Origin: Methylobacterium sp. J-067
GTDB lineage: Bacteria > Pseudomonadota > Alphaproteobacteria > Rhizobiales > Beijerinckiaceae
Reading direction: 5' to 3'
Assembly (NCBI RefSeq): GCF_022829465.1
Contig: NZ_JAKSXZ010000146.1
Span: 496,001 to 560,000, forward strand
Length of the DNA: 64,000 nucleotides
Positions 34,545 through 41,988 of this stretch are shown here, piece by piece (positions within the stretch are counted from its first letter, which is position 1; every line of letters begins with the position of its first letter). The position numbers were made by a program, and so were the translations under genes. A model generated the notes under the pieces. It made no database searches. It saw only the letters and a program-made list of their open reading frames with translations, and was not told the origin of the DNA.

Positions 34545-35948
34545 CTACCAGACCCAGAACAGCAGCACCCAGTTGACGACGGAGACCGCCGCCGCCCCGG
34601 CGATGCAGGCGCAGGCGAGCGCCCGGCGGAAGCCCCCGGCCGAGAGGCCCGCGACCCGCCACGCGAGCCACGCGCTCCACAGGGCCGCCCCGGTCAGCAG
34701 CCCCGCCCGGATCTCCGCCACGTAGGGCACGATGATCCCGTCCCCGCGCAGGAAGGTGACCGTGAGCGCGGAGAGGCCGAGGAAGACGCCGCAGCCCGCG
34801 ATGGGAATCAGCGTCTGCGTGAGGTGGTGGAAGCGCCGGAGGGAGAACGGCCCGAGCATCCGCGCGGCGAGCGCCACGAGGGCCGACAGGCCGAGGCCGA
34901 GCACCAGGGTCGCCGCGCCGATGTAGGCGAGCAGGATCGCCCCATCGAGGAGCGTCATGACGTCGTTCTTGTCGGGGTAGTTCGTCAGCACGAACCACGG
35001 CGCGGAGGCTTCGAGCGGCCAGGTCGTGCCGTGCTCGAGCAGCCACGTTGCCGCCGCCTGCTTCAGGTCGAGGAAATACGGGCTCGACGACCATTGGAAT
35101 GCGCCGACCGCCAGCCCCAGCATCCCGAACAGGATCAGGCTCGTCTGCTCCCAGGAGGGCTCGTCGCCCGCCACATGGACGATCTCGTCGTTGGGCGAGC
35201 GCAGGGCGAGGCGCACCGCGCCGCGATGGCCGGAGCAGCGCCCGCACATGTGGCAGGCCCCGGCCCCGCGCATGGCCCTCACCGGCACCAGCGGCGCGCA
35301 GTTGAAGCTCGCCGTGCCCTGGGCCGGCTTCGGCGAGGCCGCCCAGGCCCCGCGATCGACCTGGAAGCTCAGGGGGGCGAGCTTCGACAGCACGGCGAAC
35401 ACGCCGTTCACCGGGCAGAGATAGCGGCACCAGACCCGCTTGTTGCGGCCGTAGAGCAGGCCGACCACGATGGCCGCCAGCGTCGAGCCCCCGAGCACGG
35501 CCAGCGCCGGCTTCGGATAGCCGTAAACGCTCGTCATCTGTCCGTAGACCGTGGTGCCGGCGAAGGCGATGAACGGCCAGCCGCTCCACGTGATCCAGCG
35601 CGGCACGGCGTAGCCCCGGCTCCACCGGCTCGCGATCTCGGACAGGGCGCCCTCGGGGCAGAACACGCCGCACCAGACCCGGCCGACGAGCACCATGCTC
35701 ACCAGCACGAAAGGCCACCAGATGCCCCAGAAGGCGAACTGGGCGGCGAGCGTCAGGTTGGTCCAGATGTGCTGTGTGTTGTCGGGCAGGGGCAGGAAGG
35801 CCGGCACCGCCACGAGCAGCACGTAGACCGCCACCACGGCCCATTGCACCGCGCGGATGGCGCCGGCATGGGCGCGCAGCCAATCGCCGAGGCGGGCGAT
35901 TCCGGCGTCGAGGTCGCCGGCTCTGAATCCACCCGCGCGCGCCGTCAC
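34545..35948 (-). CDS. Membrane polyferredoxin of the Ftr iron uptake system (FtrD-like)
   Basis: A 467-residue inner-membrane iron-sulfur protein of the NapH/FixG type. Several hydrophobic segments surround two C-x3-C-P motifs (WCGVFCPEG near residue 95 and WCRYLCPVNG near 175). A cysteine-rich loop with CHMCGRCSGHRG near 235 probably ligates a 4Fe-4S cluster. In Ftr/P19 systems this component is thought to drain electrons from the ferrous-iron oxidation step into the membrane. Its start overlaps the cupredoxin stop by four bases (ATGA), and FTR1 follows. The placement in this operon supports the FtrD assignment over a nitrate-reductase accessory role. Confidence 0.88.
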   Translation of the reverse strand: MTARAGGFRAGDLDAGIARLGDWLRAHAGAIRAVQWAVVAVYVLLVAVPAFLPLPDNTQHIWTNLTLAAQFAFWGIWWPFVLVSMVLVGRVWCGVFCPEGALSEIASRWSRGYAVPRWITWSGWPFIAFAGTTVYGQMTSVYGYPKPALAVLGGSTLAAIVVGLLYGRNKRVWCRYLCPVNGVFAVLSKLAPLSFQVDRGAWAASPKPAQGTASFNCAPLVPVRAMRGAGACHMCGRCSGHRGAVRLALRSPNDEIVHVAGDEPSWEQTSLILFGMLGLAVGAFQWSSSPYFLDLKQAAATWLLEHGTTWPLEASAPWFVLTNYPDKNDVMTLLDGAILLAYIGAATLVLGLGLSALVALAARMLGPFSLRRFHHLTQTLIPIAGCGVFLGLSALTVTFLRGDGIIVPYVAEIRAGLLTGAALWSAWLAWRVAGLSAGGFRRALACACIAGAAAVSVVNWVLLFWVW

Positions 35949-36286
35949 TTGGCCACCAGCTTGGCCTTCGCGTCCGGATGGAAATCGTCGAACACGTCGT
36001 AGCTGCCCGCCTCGATGGTGCGGAACACGATGGAGGAGGTCGAGCCGGCGGCGAGCGCCTTCTCGCGCTTCAATTCCAGGCTCTCGAACTCCACGGGCGA
36101 CTGCCCGGTGTTCGAGATCTCCAGCTTGAAGCGGGTGTTGGCCGGCACCTCGATGATGGCGGGCAGGATCACCCCGTCACGCATCTCCACCTTGATCACC
36201 GGCATGTCGTCGGCACGCGCCGACGCTCCCGCCGAGAGCAGGAGAAGGGCCGCGAGGGTGAGAGGCCGGATCACGGAAGCGCCCAT
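35945..36286 (-). CDS. Periplasmic cupredoxin-domain protein (FtrB-like)
   Basis: A 113-residue exported protein. The signal peptide (about 1-25, LTLAALLLLSAGASARA) precedes a single cupredoxin-like beta sandwich with VIKVEMRDGVILPAIIEVPAN, FKLEISNTGQSPVEFES and GSYDVFDDFHPDAKAKL. Family members such as FtrB and the EfeO cupredoxin domain are proposed to oxidise Fe2+ before uptake. It lies 5 bp after the P19 gene and overlaps the polyferredoxin gene by four bases, so the three are coupled. Full copper-ligand sets are not obvious by eye. Confidence 0.85.
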   Translation of the reverse strand: MGASVIRPLTLAALLLLSAGASARADDMPVIKVEMRDGVILPAIIEVPANTRFKLEISNTGQSPVEFESLELKREKALAAGSTSSIVFRTIEAGSYDVFDDFHPDAKAKLVAK

Positions 36287-36291
36287 CCTTG

Positions 36292-36849
36292 TCAGTAGGC
36301 CCCCTTCTTGCCGGTGCCGGCGAAGGTGAAGTCCTGCGTCATGTCGAAGGCCTCGAACCACGGGCCGACGCCGGTCTCCTTGTCGACGTGGCGGCCGAAA
36401 TGGCTGTGCTTGCCGGGCGGCGCGACGGTGACGGTGATCCGGTAGCGGCCCGGCCCGAACAGCTTGACGTTGTCGCCGTAATGGGGGCCATCGTTGGCCA
36501 CCATCGGCATCAGCGCGCCCTCGACCTTCTGGTCGGTGGGCTTGTCCCCATCGAGTTTCACCAGGGTGAAGCGCACCTCGAGGGCGGGCACGAAATCGCC
36601 CTCGGCGAAACCGTTGCGGTTGTCCTTGGCGGCGCGGATATCCGTTTCGAGGTGGATGTCCGATTGCGCGGCCGGGCGCATCATGTCCGGCGGGTCCATC
36701 TCGATGGGCTGGAGATAGACGGCGGCCACTTCGAGCCCGTTCTTGGTGAGATGCGGGCCGATCGGCACCTCCTTGGCAGAGGCCGTCGCGACAGCGAGCA
36801 GCAGGGCCGGAACGGCGAGGGCGAGTCGGATCGGGGCGGGGGCACGCAT
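36292..36849 (-). CDS. P19/Tp34-type periplasmic iron transport protein (FtrA-like)
   Basis: A 185-residue periplasmic protein with a signal peptide cleaved after ASA25 (AVPALLLAVATASA). The mature part has the P19 signatures EVAAVYLQPIEMDPPDMM, SDIHLETDIRA, GRYRITVTVAPPGKHSHFGRHVDKETGVG and a terminal DFTFAGTGKKGAY. His and Met residues in these motifs form the metal site in Campylobacter P19 and Treponema Tp34. It should bind ferrous iron and pass it to the cupredoxin/FTR1 pair. The ATG at 36849 is preferred over 36906 because it yields a clean signal peptide. First gene of the operon, with an Irr-like box about 58 bp upstream. Confidence 0.92.
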   Translation of the reverse strand: MRAPAPIRLALAVPALLLAVATASAKEVPIGPHLTKNGLEVAAVYLQPIEMDPPDMMRPAAQSDIHLETDIRAAKDNRNGFAEGDFVPALEVRFTLVKLDGDKPTDQKVEGALMPMVANDGPHYGDNVKLFGPGRYRITVTVAPPGKHSHFGRHVDKETGVGPWFEAFDMTQDFTFAGTGKKGAY

Positions 36850-36906
36850 GGCTGCGCCACATAAGCCGAATGGAGCAAAGTTCAAAGAGCTTCCACCCAC
36901 AATCAA

Positions 36907-36923
36907 ATCATAACAGTTCTAAA
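36907..36923 (-). promoter_or_regulatory. Candidate Irr (ICE) box of the ftr operon
   Basis: Read on the minus strand this is TTTAGAAC-TG-TTATGAT. The left half is identical to the Irr-box half-site TTTAGAAC of alphaproteobacteria; the right half matches TTCTAAA at 4 of 7 positions, 12 of 15 overall. It lies 58 bp upstream of the P19 start, where an iron-responsive regulator would act. Recalled consensus, not searched. Confidence 0.4.
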
Positions 36924-37118
36924 CAAGAGCGGTGGACAAAGACGTTCCGGTAAGCTTGTTGGGAGGCCTCGAATATTCACAAGGTCCGGAGGCGTGAATA
37001 GGCGTTCGGGGTAGCCTGTGGCATGCGGTCACCCAACGGTCCAGGACCGTCACGGCAGCGTCGCAGAGATTCGGCACCCCCCTTGCGAACCCTCCGCGGC
37101 ACAGCTACGAACAACGAT

Positions 37119-37134
37119 TATAGCAATTGCTATA
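37119..37134. promoter_or_regulatory. Perfect 16-bp palindrome upstream of the outer-membrane porin
   Basis: TATAGCAATTGCTATA is perfectly self-complementary and AT-rich in a high-GC genome. It ends 16 bp before the ATG at 37151. Such a site is typical of a dimeric repressor (MarR-, GntR- or TetR-like); I do not recognise the exact regulator. It may overlap the core promoter. Confidence 0.55.
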
Positions 37135-37150
37135 TTCAAGGGAACAGGTG

Positions 37151-39301
37151 ATGGGCCAGCAGGGGGCGAGCGCATCGCGGACCGAGGCGACAGCGACCGC
37201 GCCCCGGCGGCTGCGTCGGACCTTAGCCCTTGCCGGCCTCGCCATCCTCAGTCCGGCCGCCGCGATGGCCGCCGACCTCGCGGCGCCCCTCCCCCCGGCG
37301 GCGCGCTACACCGATTGGTCCGGCCCGTATCTCGGCCTCGAGGGCAGCGCCAGCGGCTCCTACGGCGCCTACTCCTTCGGCCCCTCGACGGTGGGCGGGC
37401 GTAGCGTGCCGGCCTTCAAGAGCGGCGATTCCACCGGCCGCAGCGACCGGGGCCGCGACGCCACGACGGCGGTCGGCGGCGCCTATGCCGGCTGGAACTG
37501 GCAGGACGGGCCGTGGCTCTACGGCATCGAGGCCGCCCTCGACGCGGCGAACCTGAAGCGGCCCGTGCCCTCGACCATCGCCGGGTTCGGCTACCAGGGC
37601 GTGGACCCGGCCTTCGACGTGATCCGCGCCAAGACGGATGTCTACGGCACCTTGCGGGCGCGGCTCGGCTACAGCTTCGACCGCTATCTGGTCTACGCCA
37701 CTTTCGGCCTCGCCGGGGCGAATGCGCGGGTGCTCGCCACCTATCCCGATCTCGGCACGGGCGCGGTGAGCACCGCGAAGGCCAACCTCGGCTATGTTGG
37801 CTTCACCCTCGGCGCGGGCGTCCAATACGCCATCTCCGACAGTCTCGCGCTGGGGATCGACTACCGCTACGTCGACCTCGGCGAGAGCGGACGCTTCTCC
37901 CTGGGCGCGGTGCCGGGCCTCGGGCCGGTGACGAGCCGGGCGAGCTTCACCTCGAACCAGATGTTTCTGCGGTTGATGTGGTTTCCGGGGGGCCTGAACG
38001 TGCCGCCGGACCCGGACGAGACCGCCCCGCACGATCCCGACAACGGCGACACCGGGCGATTCTCGCTCCACGGCCAGACCACGCTGATCGCGCAAGGGGT
38101 GCCGGGCTTCCGCTCGCCCTATCTCGGCGACCAGAGCCTGATCCCGCATCAGGCCCGCCAGACCACGACGGCGACGATCTTCCTGGGGCTCAAGCTCGCG
38201 GAGGGGACGGAGCTCTATTACAACCCGGAATTCAGCCAGGGCTTCGGCCTGTCGCGGACGCTCGGCGTCGCGGGCTTCGTCAACGGCGAGGCGCAGAAGG
38301 CCGGGGCGCCGTTCCCGAAGCTGCGCTCCAACCGCTACTACATCAAGCAGACGATCGGGCTCGGCGGCGAGACCGTCGAGGTGCCGGACGGCCCGAACCA
38401 GGTGGCGACCCGCTACGATGCCGAGCGCATCACCCTGATCGCCGGCAAGTTCGCGCTCGGCGACTTCTTCGACGGCAACGTCTACGCCCACGACCCGCGG
38501 GTGGACTTCTTCAACTGGTCCCTGTGGGGCGCCTCGGCCTGGGACTTTCCGGCCAACCTCCCCGGCTTCACCCAAGGCGTCTACGCCGAATACAACCGGC
38601 CGGAATTCGCGGTGCGGGCCGCCTATACCCAGGTGCCGAAGCAACCCTCCAGCGACGTCCTCGACCCGCGGGTGTTCGAGCGCGCCGGGCTCAACATCGA
38701 GTTCGAGGAGCGCCACGTCCTGCCGATCCTCGACCAGCCGGGCAAGGTGCGCGTCGGCCTGTTCTCGAACGAGGGCAACTCGGCCAACTATCGGGACATC
38801 GTCACCCTCACCCAGCTCGGCGCCTTCGGCGACATCAACGACGCCGCGGCGGCGACCCGCCGGCCCCGGCGCAAGAGCGGCGGCTACATCAACCTCGAAC
38901 AGGCGCTCACGCCGGAACTCGGCCTGTTCGCCCGGGCGAGCCTCGGCGACGGGCGCAACGAGAACATCTCGTTCACCGACATCGACCAGAGCTTCTCCGG
39001 CGGCCTCTCCCTCAAGGGCAAGGCCTGGGACCGGCCGGACGACACGGTGGGCCTCGGCGCGGCGATGAACGGCCTCTCGCCCTCGCACCGCGCCGCCTTC
39101 GCCAACGGCTATTACGGCCTGCTGATCGGCGACGGGCAGCTCCGCTACGGCACCGAGCGGGCGATCGAGACCTATTACGCCCTGAACCTGACGAAGTTCG
39201 TGACCCTGACCTTCGACTATCAGTTCATCGATAACCCGGCCTACAACCGCGACCGCGGCCCGGCCCACTTCTTCGCCTCGCGGCTGCACGCGGATTTTTG
39301 A
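37151..39301 (+). CDS. Double-barrel outer-membrane protein: OMP_b-brl plus OprB-type porin
   Basis: A 716-residue outer-membrane protein with two beta-barrel units. A signal peptide (about 1-40, ending AAAMA) is followed by an Omp25/31-like barrel (about 53-278) with TDWSGPYLGLEGS, AYAGWNWQDGPWLYGIEAALDAA, RARLGYSF and ALGIDYRYVDLGESG. An Asp/Pro-rich linker (about 282-300) comes next. Residues about 302-716 form an OprB-like carbohydrate-selective porin with ELYYNPEFSQGFGLSRTLGVAGFVNGE, FALGDFFDGNVYAHDPRVDFFNWSLW and the end LTFDYQFIDNPAYNRDRGPAHFFASRLHADF. It should allow diffusion of sugars or other solutes. The ATG at 37151 is preferred over an in-frame start at 37127, which lies inside the palindrome. 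Confidence 0.85.
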   Translation: MGQQGASASRTEATATAPRRLRRTLALAGLAILSPAAAMAADLAAPLPPAARYTDWSGPYLGLEGSASGSYGAYSFGPSTVGGRSVPAFKSGDSTGRSDRGRDATTAVGGAYAGWNWQDGPWLYGIEAALDAANLKRPVPSTIAGFGYQGVDPAFDVIRAKTDVYGTLRARLGYSFDRYLVYATFGLAGANARVLATYPDLGTGAVSTAKANLGYVGFTLGAGVQYAISDSLALGIDYRYVDLGESGRFSLGAVPGLGPVTSRASFTSNQMFLRLMWFPGGLNVPPDPDETAPHDPDNGDTGRFSLHGQTTLIAQGVPGFRSPYLGDQSLIPHQARQTTTATIFLGLKLAEGTELYYNPEFSQGFGLSRTLGVAGFVNGEAQKAGAPFPKLRSNRYYIKQTIGLGGETVEVPDGPNQVATRYDAERITLIAGKFALGDFFDGNVYAHDPRVDFFNWSLWGASAWDFPANLPGFTQGVYAEYNRPEFAVRAAYTQVPKQPSSDVLDPRVFERAGLNIEFEERHVLPILDQPGKVRVGLFSNEGNSANYRDIVTLTQLGAFGDINDAAAATRRPRRKSGGYINLEQALTPELGLFARASLGDGRNENISFTDIDQSFSGGLSLKGKAWDRPDDTVGLGAAMNGLSPSHRAAFANGYYGLLIGDGQLRYGTERAIETYYALNLTKFVTLTFDYQFIDNPAYNRDRGPAHFFASRLHADF

Positions 39302-39388
39302 CGAAAGAAACACCGCCGCCGTGACAGGCCGCGGTTCGACTCTCAGCACGAGGATGTTGTTGGACGAGTCACAGGGTTGAGGGCGGCG

Positions 39389-39640
39389 ATGTCACAGCGC
39401 TGGACGATTCAGGTCGCGGAAGACGGAGGCATGAGGCTTCCTGCTGATATTTGCCAAAGTCTCGGCCTGAAGGGCGCCGGACGGATCGTCCTCACGCAGG
39501 ATGACGCCGGCATCCATCTGACGATGGCCGAGAACGCCCTTGAGCGTGCGCGCGCGTCGGCCGCCCCCTACCGCAATGGCTCGGGATCGGTCGTGTACGA
39601 CTTCATCGCGGAGCGTCGCGCCGCGGGTGCCGAGGTGTAG
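39389..39640 (+). CDS. AbrB/MazE-type DNA-binding protein, orphan antitoxin
   Basis: An 83-residue protein with an N-terminal swapped-hairpin AbrB/MazE domain (RWTIQVAEDGGMRLPADICQSLGLKGAGRIVLTQDDAGIHLTM). A C-terminal tail ends VVYDFIAERRAAGAEV, the kind that binds a VapC or MazF toxin. GAGGG precedes the ATG at 39389. No PIN or MazF gene follows: the next 137 bp, before the lipB stop, hold only short frames. It is therefore an orphan antitoxin whose toxin was lost, or a stand-alone regulator. Confidence 0.72.
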   Translation: MSQRWTIQVAEDGGMRLPADICQSLGLKGAGRIVLTQDDAGIHLTMAENALERARASAAPYRNGSGSVVYDFIAERRAAGAEV

Positions 39641-39777
39641 GGAAAGCTCCGTGCCCGGTCCCATGTTCGGCGACCGCTGTCTTGCGAGGCGCGATGGCCC
39701 TCAGTGCCGACAAGGCTTGGGCTTGCCTCCTTCGGAGCTGAGCGTAAGGATCGAGCTGGTGCGCTGAGCGCCGCCCC

Positions 39778-40527
39778 TCACTCCGCCCCCACCGTCGCCC
39801 CGAACACCGCCTCGAAGGCCGCGCGCAACTGCATGTCGACCTCCGCCATGCTCACGAGGTGGCCGAGATCCACGAGGCTCGTCACGCCGTACTCGCGCAC
39901 GCCGCAGGGCACGATGCCGGCGAAGTGGGTGAGGTCCGGCTCGACGTTCAGGCTTATGCCGTGGAAGCTCACCCAGCGGCGCACCCGGATGCCGATGGCC
40001 GCGATCTTGTCCTCGACGGTCGCGCCCTTCTCCGGCCGGCGCACCCAGACGCCGACCCGGTCCTCCCGCCGCTCGGCGCGGACGTTGAACGCGTCGAGGG
40101 TCGCGATCAGCCACGCCTCCAGGCTCGCCACATAGGCCCGCAGGTCGGCCCGGCGGCGGGTGAGGTCGAGCATCACGTAGGCCACTCGCTGGCCGGGGCC
40201 GTGATAGGTGTATTGCCCGCCCCGCCCGCTCGGGAAGACCGGGAAACGCTCCGGCGCGACGAGGTCTTCGGCCCGGGCCGACGTGCCGGCCGTGTAGAGC
40301 GGCGGGTGCTCCAGCAGCCAGACGCATTCCGGCCCCCGCCCCGCCGCGATGGCGGCGGCCCGGGCCTCCATCCAGGCGACCGCCTCCTCGTAGCCGACGA
40401 GCCCGTCGCTCACCCGCCACGCGACGGGGGGCGAGCCGGGAGAGGGCAGGAAGGCGGCCGGAGAGACCGCGAGGCGGGCAGCGTTTACCAAGACTTCACC
40501 ATCATGAAGGGATGGTCTCACAATCAT
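39778..40527 (-). CDS. lipB: Lipoyl(octanoyl) transferase
   Basis: Transfers octanoyl from acyl carrier protein to the lipoyl domains of 2-oxoacid dehydrogenases and the glycine cleavage H protein. The 249-residue enzyme shows WRVSDGLVGYEEAVAWMEARAAAI, EHPPLYTAGTSA, GRGGQYTYHGPGQRVAYVMLDL, KIAAIGIRVRRWVSFHGISLNV and the catalytic region IVPCGVREYGVTSL with its conserved cysteine. The listed ATG (40527) adds about 30 residues before the conserved block and overlaps the start of the divergent FliN-like gene by 16 nt, so the true start may lie downstream at a TTG or GTG. Confidence 0.92.
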   Translation of the reverse strand: MIVRPSLHDGEVLVNAARLAVSPAAFLPSPGSPPVAWRVSDGLVGYEEAVAWMEARAAAIAAGRGPECVWLLEHPPLYTAGTSARAEDLVAPERFPVFPSGRGGQYTYHGPGQRVAYVMLDLTRRRADLRAYVASLEAWLIATLDAFNVRAERREDRVGVWVRRPEKGATVEDKIAAIGIRVRRWVSFHGISLNVEPDLTHFAGIVPCGVREYGVTSLVDLGHLVSMAEVDMQLRAAFEAVFGATVGAE

Positions 40528-40862
40528 TCCGGGTGAACGGTGGCAAGGTCGGTTTGGGCGTGGGCGTGTTCGAGACCCTCAAGGTCGATCTCACCGTCGT
40601 GCTCGGCCGGGCGCGGATGCCGCTGCACATGCTGCTGCGCATGGGGCGCGGTGCCGTCATCGCCCTCGATGCCTCGGATTCTGACATGGTGGAGATCCTC
40701 GCCAACGACCACCCCGTCGCGCGCGGCCAGATCGTCGTGACCGGCGACCGCATCTCCGTGGAGGTGACGGAGTTGATCCGCAAGGAAGCCGCGATCATCG
40801 ATCCGACCGTCACCATCGGCGACGGGGCGGCCCCGTTCCTCGACGACCCGATGGGCGGCTGA
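40512..40862 (+). CDS. FliN-like flagellar motor switch (SpoA domain) protein
   Basis: A 116-residue protein with a SpoA/FliMN C-terminal domain: ETLKVDLTVVLGRARMPLHMLLRMGRGAVIALDASDSDMVEILANDHPVARGQIVVTGDRISVEVTEL. It is shorter than classic FliN and stands 18 kb from the flagellar genes in this window. It should be part of the C-ring or a FliN paralogue. Its ATG overlaps the lipB start region on the opposite strand. A GTG at 40530 is an alternative start that would shorten this overlap to nothing. Confidence 0.8.
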   Translation: MVSQSFRVNGGKVGLGVGVFETLKVDLTVVLGRARMPLHMLLRMGRGAVIALDASDSDMVEILANDHPVARGQIVVTGDRISVEVTELIRKEAAIIDPTVTIGDGAAPFLDDPMGG

Positions 40863-40884
40863 CGGGACGCGGGCAACATTCGCT

Positions 40885-40913
40885 TGTCGGCGCGGAAGCG
40901 ATCTGTTATCGCC
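40885..40913 (+). promoter_or_regulatory. Candidate promoter of tRNA-Leu
   Basis: TTGTCG (40885-40890) and TATCGC (40908-40913) are separated by 17 bases, placing the start about 70 bases upstream of the tRNA. The leader between them contains a GCGCCCC-AC-GGGGCGC hairpin (40933-40948). Confidence 0.4.
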
Positions 40914-40990
40914 TGCCGCGCCGGACGAAACGGCGCCCCACGGGGCGCAGGACGACGGTGTTTCCGGACAGACTTTACCACCTGTCCGAT

Positions 40991-41075
40991 GCGGCCATGG
41001 CGGAATTGGTAGACGCGCTAGCTTGAGGTGCTAGTCCCGCGAGGGGTGGAGGTTCGAGTCCTCTTGGCCGCACCA
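40991..41075 (+). tRNA. tRNA-Leu (anticodon GAG)
   Basis: Acceptor arms GCGGCCA and TGGCCGC pair fully and the CCA end is encoded (41073-41075). The anticodon stem CTAGC (41018-41022) with GCTAG (41030-41034) encloses the loop TTGAGGT, with anticodon GAG at 41025-41027, reading CUC and CUU leucine codons. The T arm GGAGGTTCGAGTCCTC is intact. Length 85 nt with a class II variable arm, as expected for leucine. Confidence 0.96.
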
Positions 41076-41471
41076 ACTGTTCTTTCGAAACAGTGGTGCT
41101 CGTTTCTGGCGAAGACCGGCGCGCGACAGCGCCGAGAGCCACCGAACCTTCCCAGACCAAACCATCCTTCTCGAAGCACCCGTCGGCGCGTCCACGTACG
41201 CGCAGCATTCCCGTGCGCTCACGCGTGTCCCGGCGCGTGTAGCCGGCCGGATCATCATGCCGGTCCAGGCAGGAAGACGCCGGCACACGGTGAATAGCTG
41301 GTATGGCTGCGGCGAAAGCGGAAGATCGATTTATTGTGTGACAGAGAGAGTTGGACGGCTTGATTTTATCAAAGCACTTCTTCACTCTTCGTCTCGGCAC
41401 CACGACGTTTGAGCGGTGCTCCGCGCCGCGAAAGCGCGGCTCGACCCTCTTTCATCGAGATTATCCTGTCC
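41076..41471. other. Intergenic region after tRNA-Leu
   Basis: About 400 bp without a supported gene, noticeably AT-richer in its second half (41300-41400). An ACTGTT-CTTTCGA-AACAGT hairpin directly follows the tRNA (41077-41095) and may help end transcription. No integrase and no copy of the tRNA 3' end is visible in the window. Confidence 0.5.
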
Positions 41472-41969
41472 ATGCGCCACCCTCGCGTGCGGCGTCCGTT
41501 CATCGTCGAATCCCGTGGCTCTTCCCGTGATGGCGGTTCCGTCGCGATCCCGAGGCGGGTTCAGCCGGCCCCGCAATCGCAGCAGGCCCTCCAGGCCGCG
41601 TCGCGCCCCCTCTTCGATCCCTGGGCGGCCGTGACGACGCCGGCTCCGGCCCATCCCACGGCCGAGCGGCGCATCCTCCCGAACATCATGGAAGCCCCCG
41701 AGCCGGCCCCCGCCGAGCCGGAGGTGGAGATCGCCGTCGAGGCGCCGCTGCCGCGCGTGCGCCGGGTGAAGCCCCGCGCCGCCGCCGCGCCGAGGCCGGC
41801 GGCCCCGGTGGTGGTCGAGGCGCCCGCCGCGCCGGCCCCGCTCCCGGTGGCCGCACCGAAGCCCCTCGCCGCCGCGCCGCGCCTGTCGCTGCGCGAGGAG
41901 CGCACGGGCCGGGCCGCCCTGCCCGCCGGGCAGCGCTGGAAGGCCCGCCTGCCCCGCGCCTGCTGGTAG
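41472..41969 (+). CDS. Pro/Ala-rich hypothetical protein
   Basis: A 165-residue protein of unknown function. The N-terminus is Arg-rich (MRHPRVRRPFIVESRGSSRDGG). The middle (about 60-140) is dominated by Pro, Ala and Val with alternating PAPAEPEVEIAVEAP-type segments, and it ends with a conserved-looking basic tail RWKARLPRACW. Proteins ending in a W-K-x-R-L-P-R-x-C-W motif occur in related Hyphomicrobiales. There is no signal peptide or membrane segment. The ATG at 41472 is chosen over the in-frame 41409. The next aminotransferase gene starts 19 bp later. Confidence 0.6.
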   Translation: MRHPRVRRPFIVESRGSSRDGGSVAIPRRVQPAPQSQQALQAASRPLFDPWAAVTTPAPAHPTAERRILPNIMEAPEPAPAEPEVEIAVEAPLPRVRRVKPRAAAAPRPAAPVVVEAPAAPAPLPVAAPKPLAAAPRLSLREERTGRAALPAGQRWKARLPRACW

Positions 41970-41988
41970 CACACGGAATTCGCCACAG

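Noticed and set aside
40975..41403. Minus-strand 142-aa frame across tRNA-Leu
   Set aside because: Its C-terminal part is simply the antisense translation of the tRNA, a well-known false gene; the rest shows no domain or ribosome site.
40991..41471. tRNA-Leu as integration site of a genomic island
   Set aside because: No integrase and no duplicated tRNA 3' end is visible downstream; the following genes look like ordinary chromosome.
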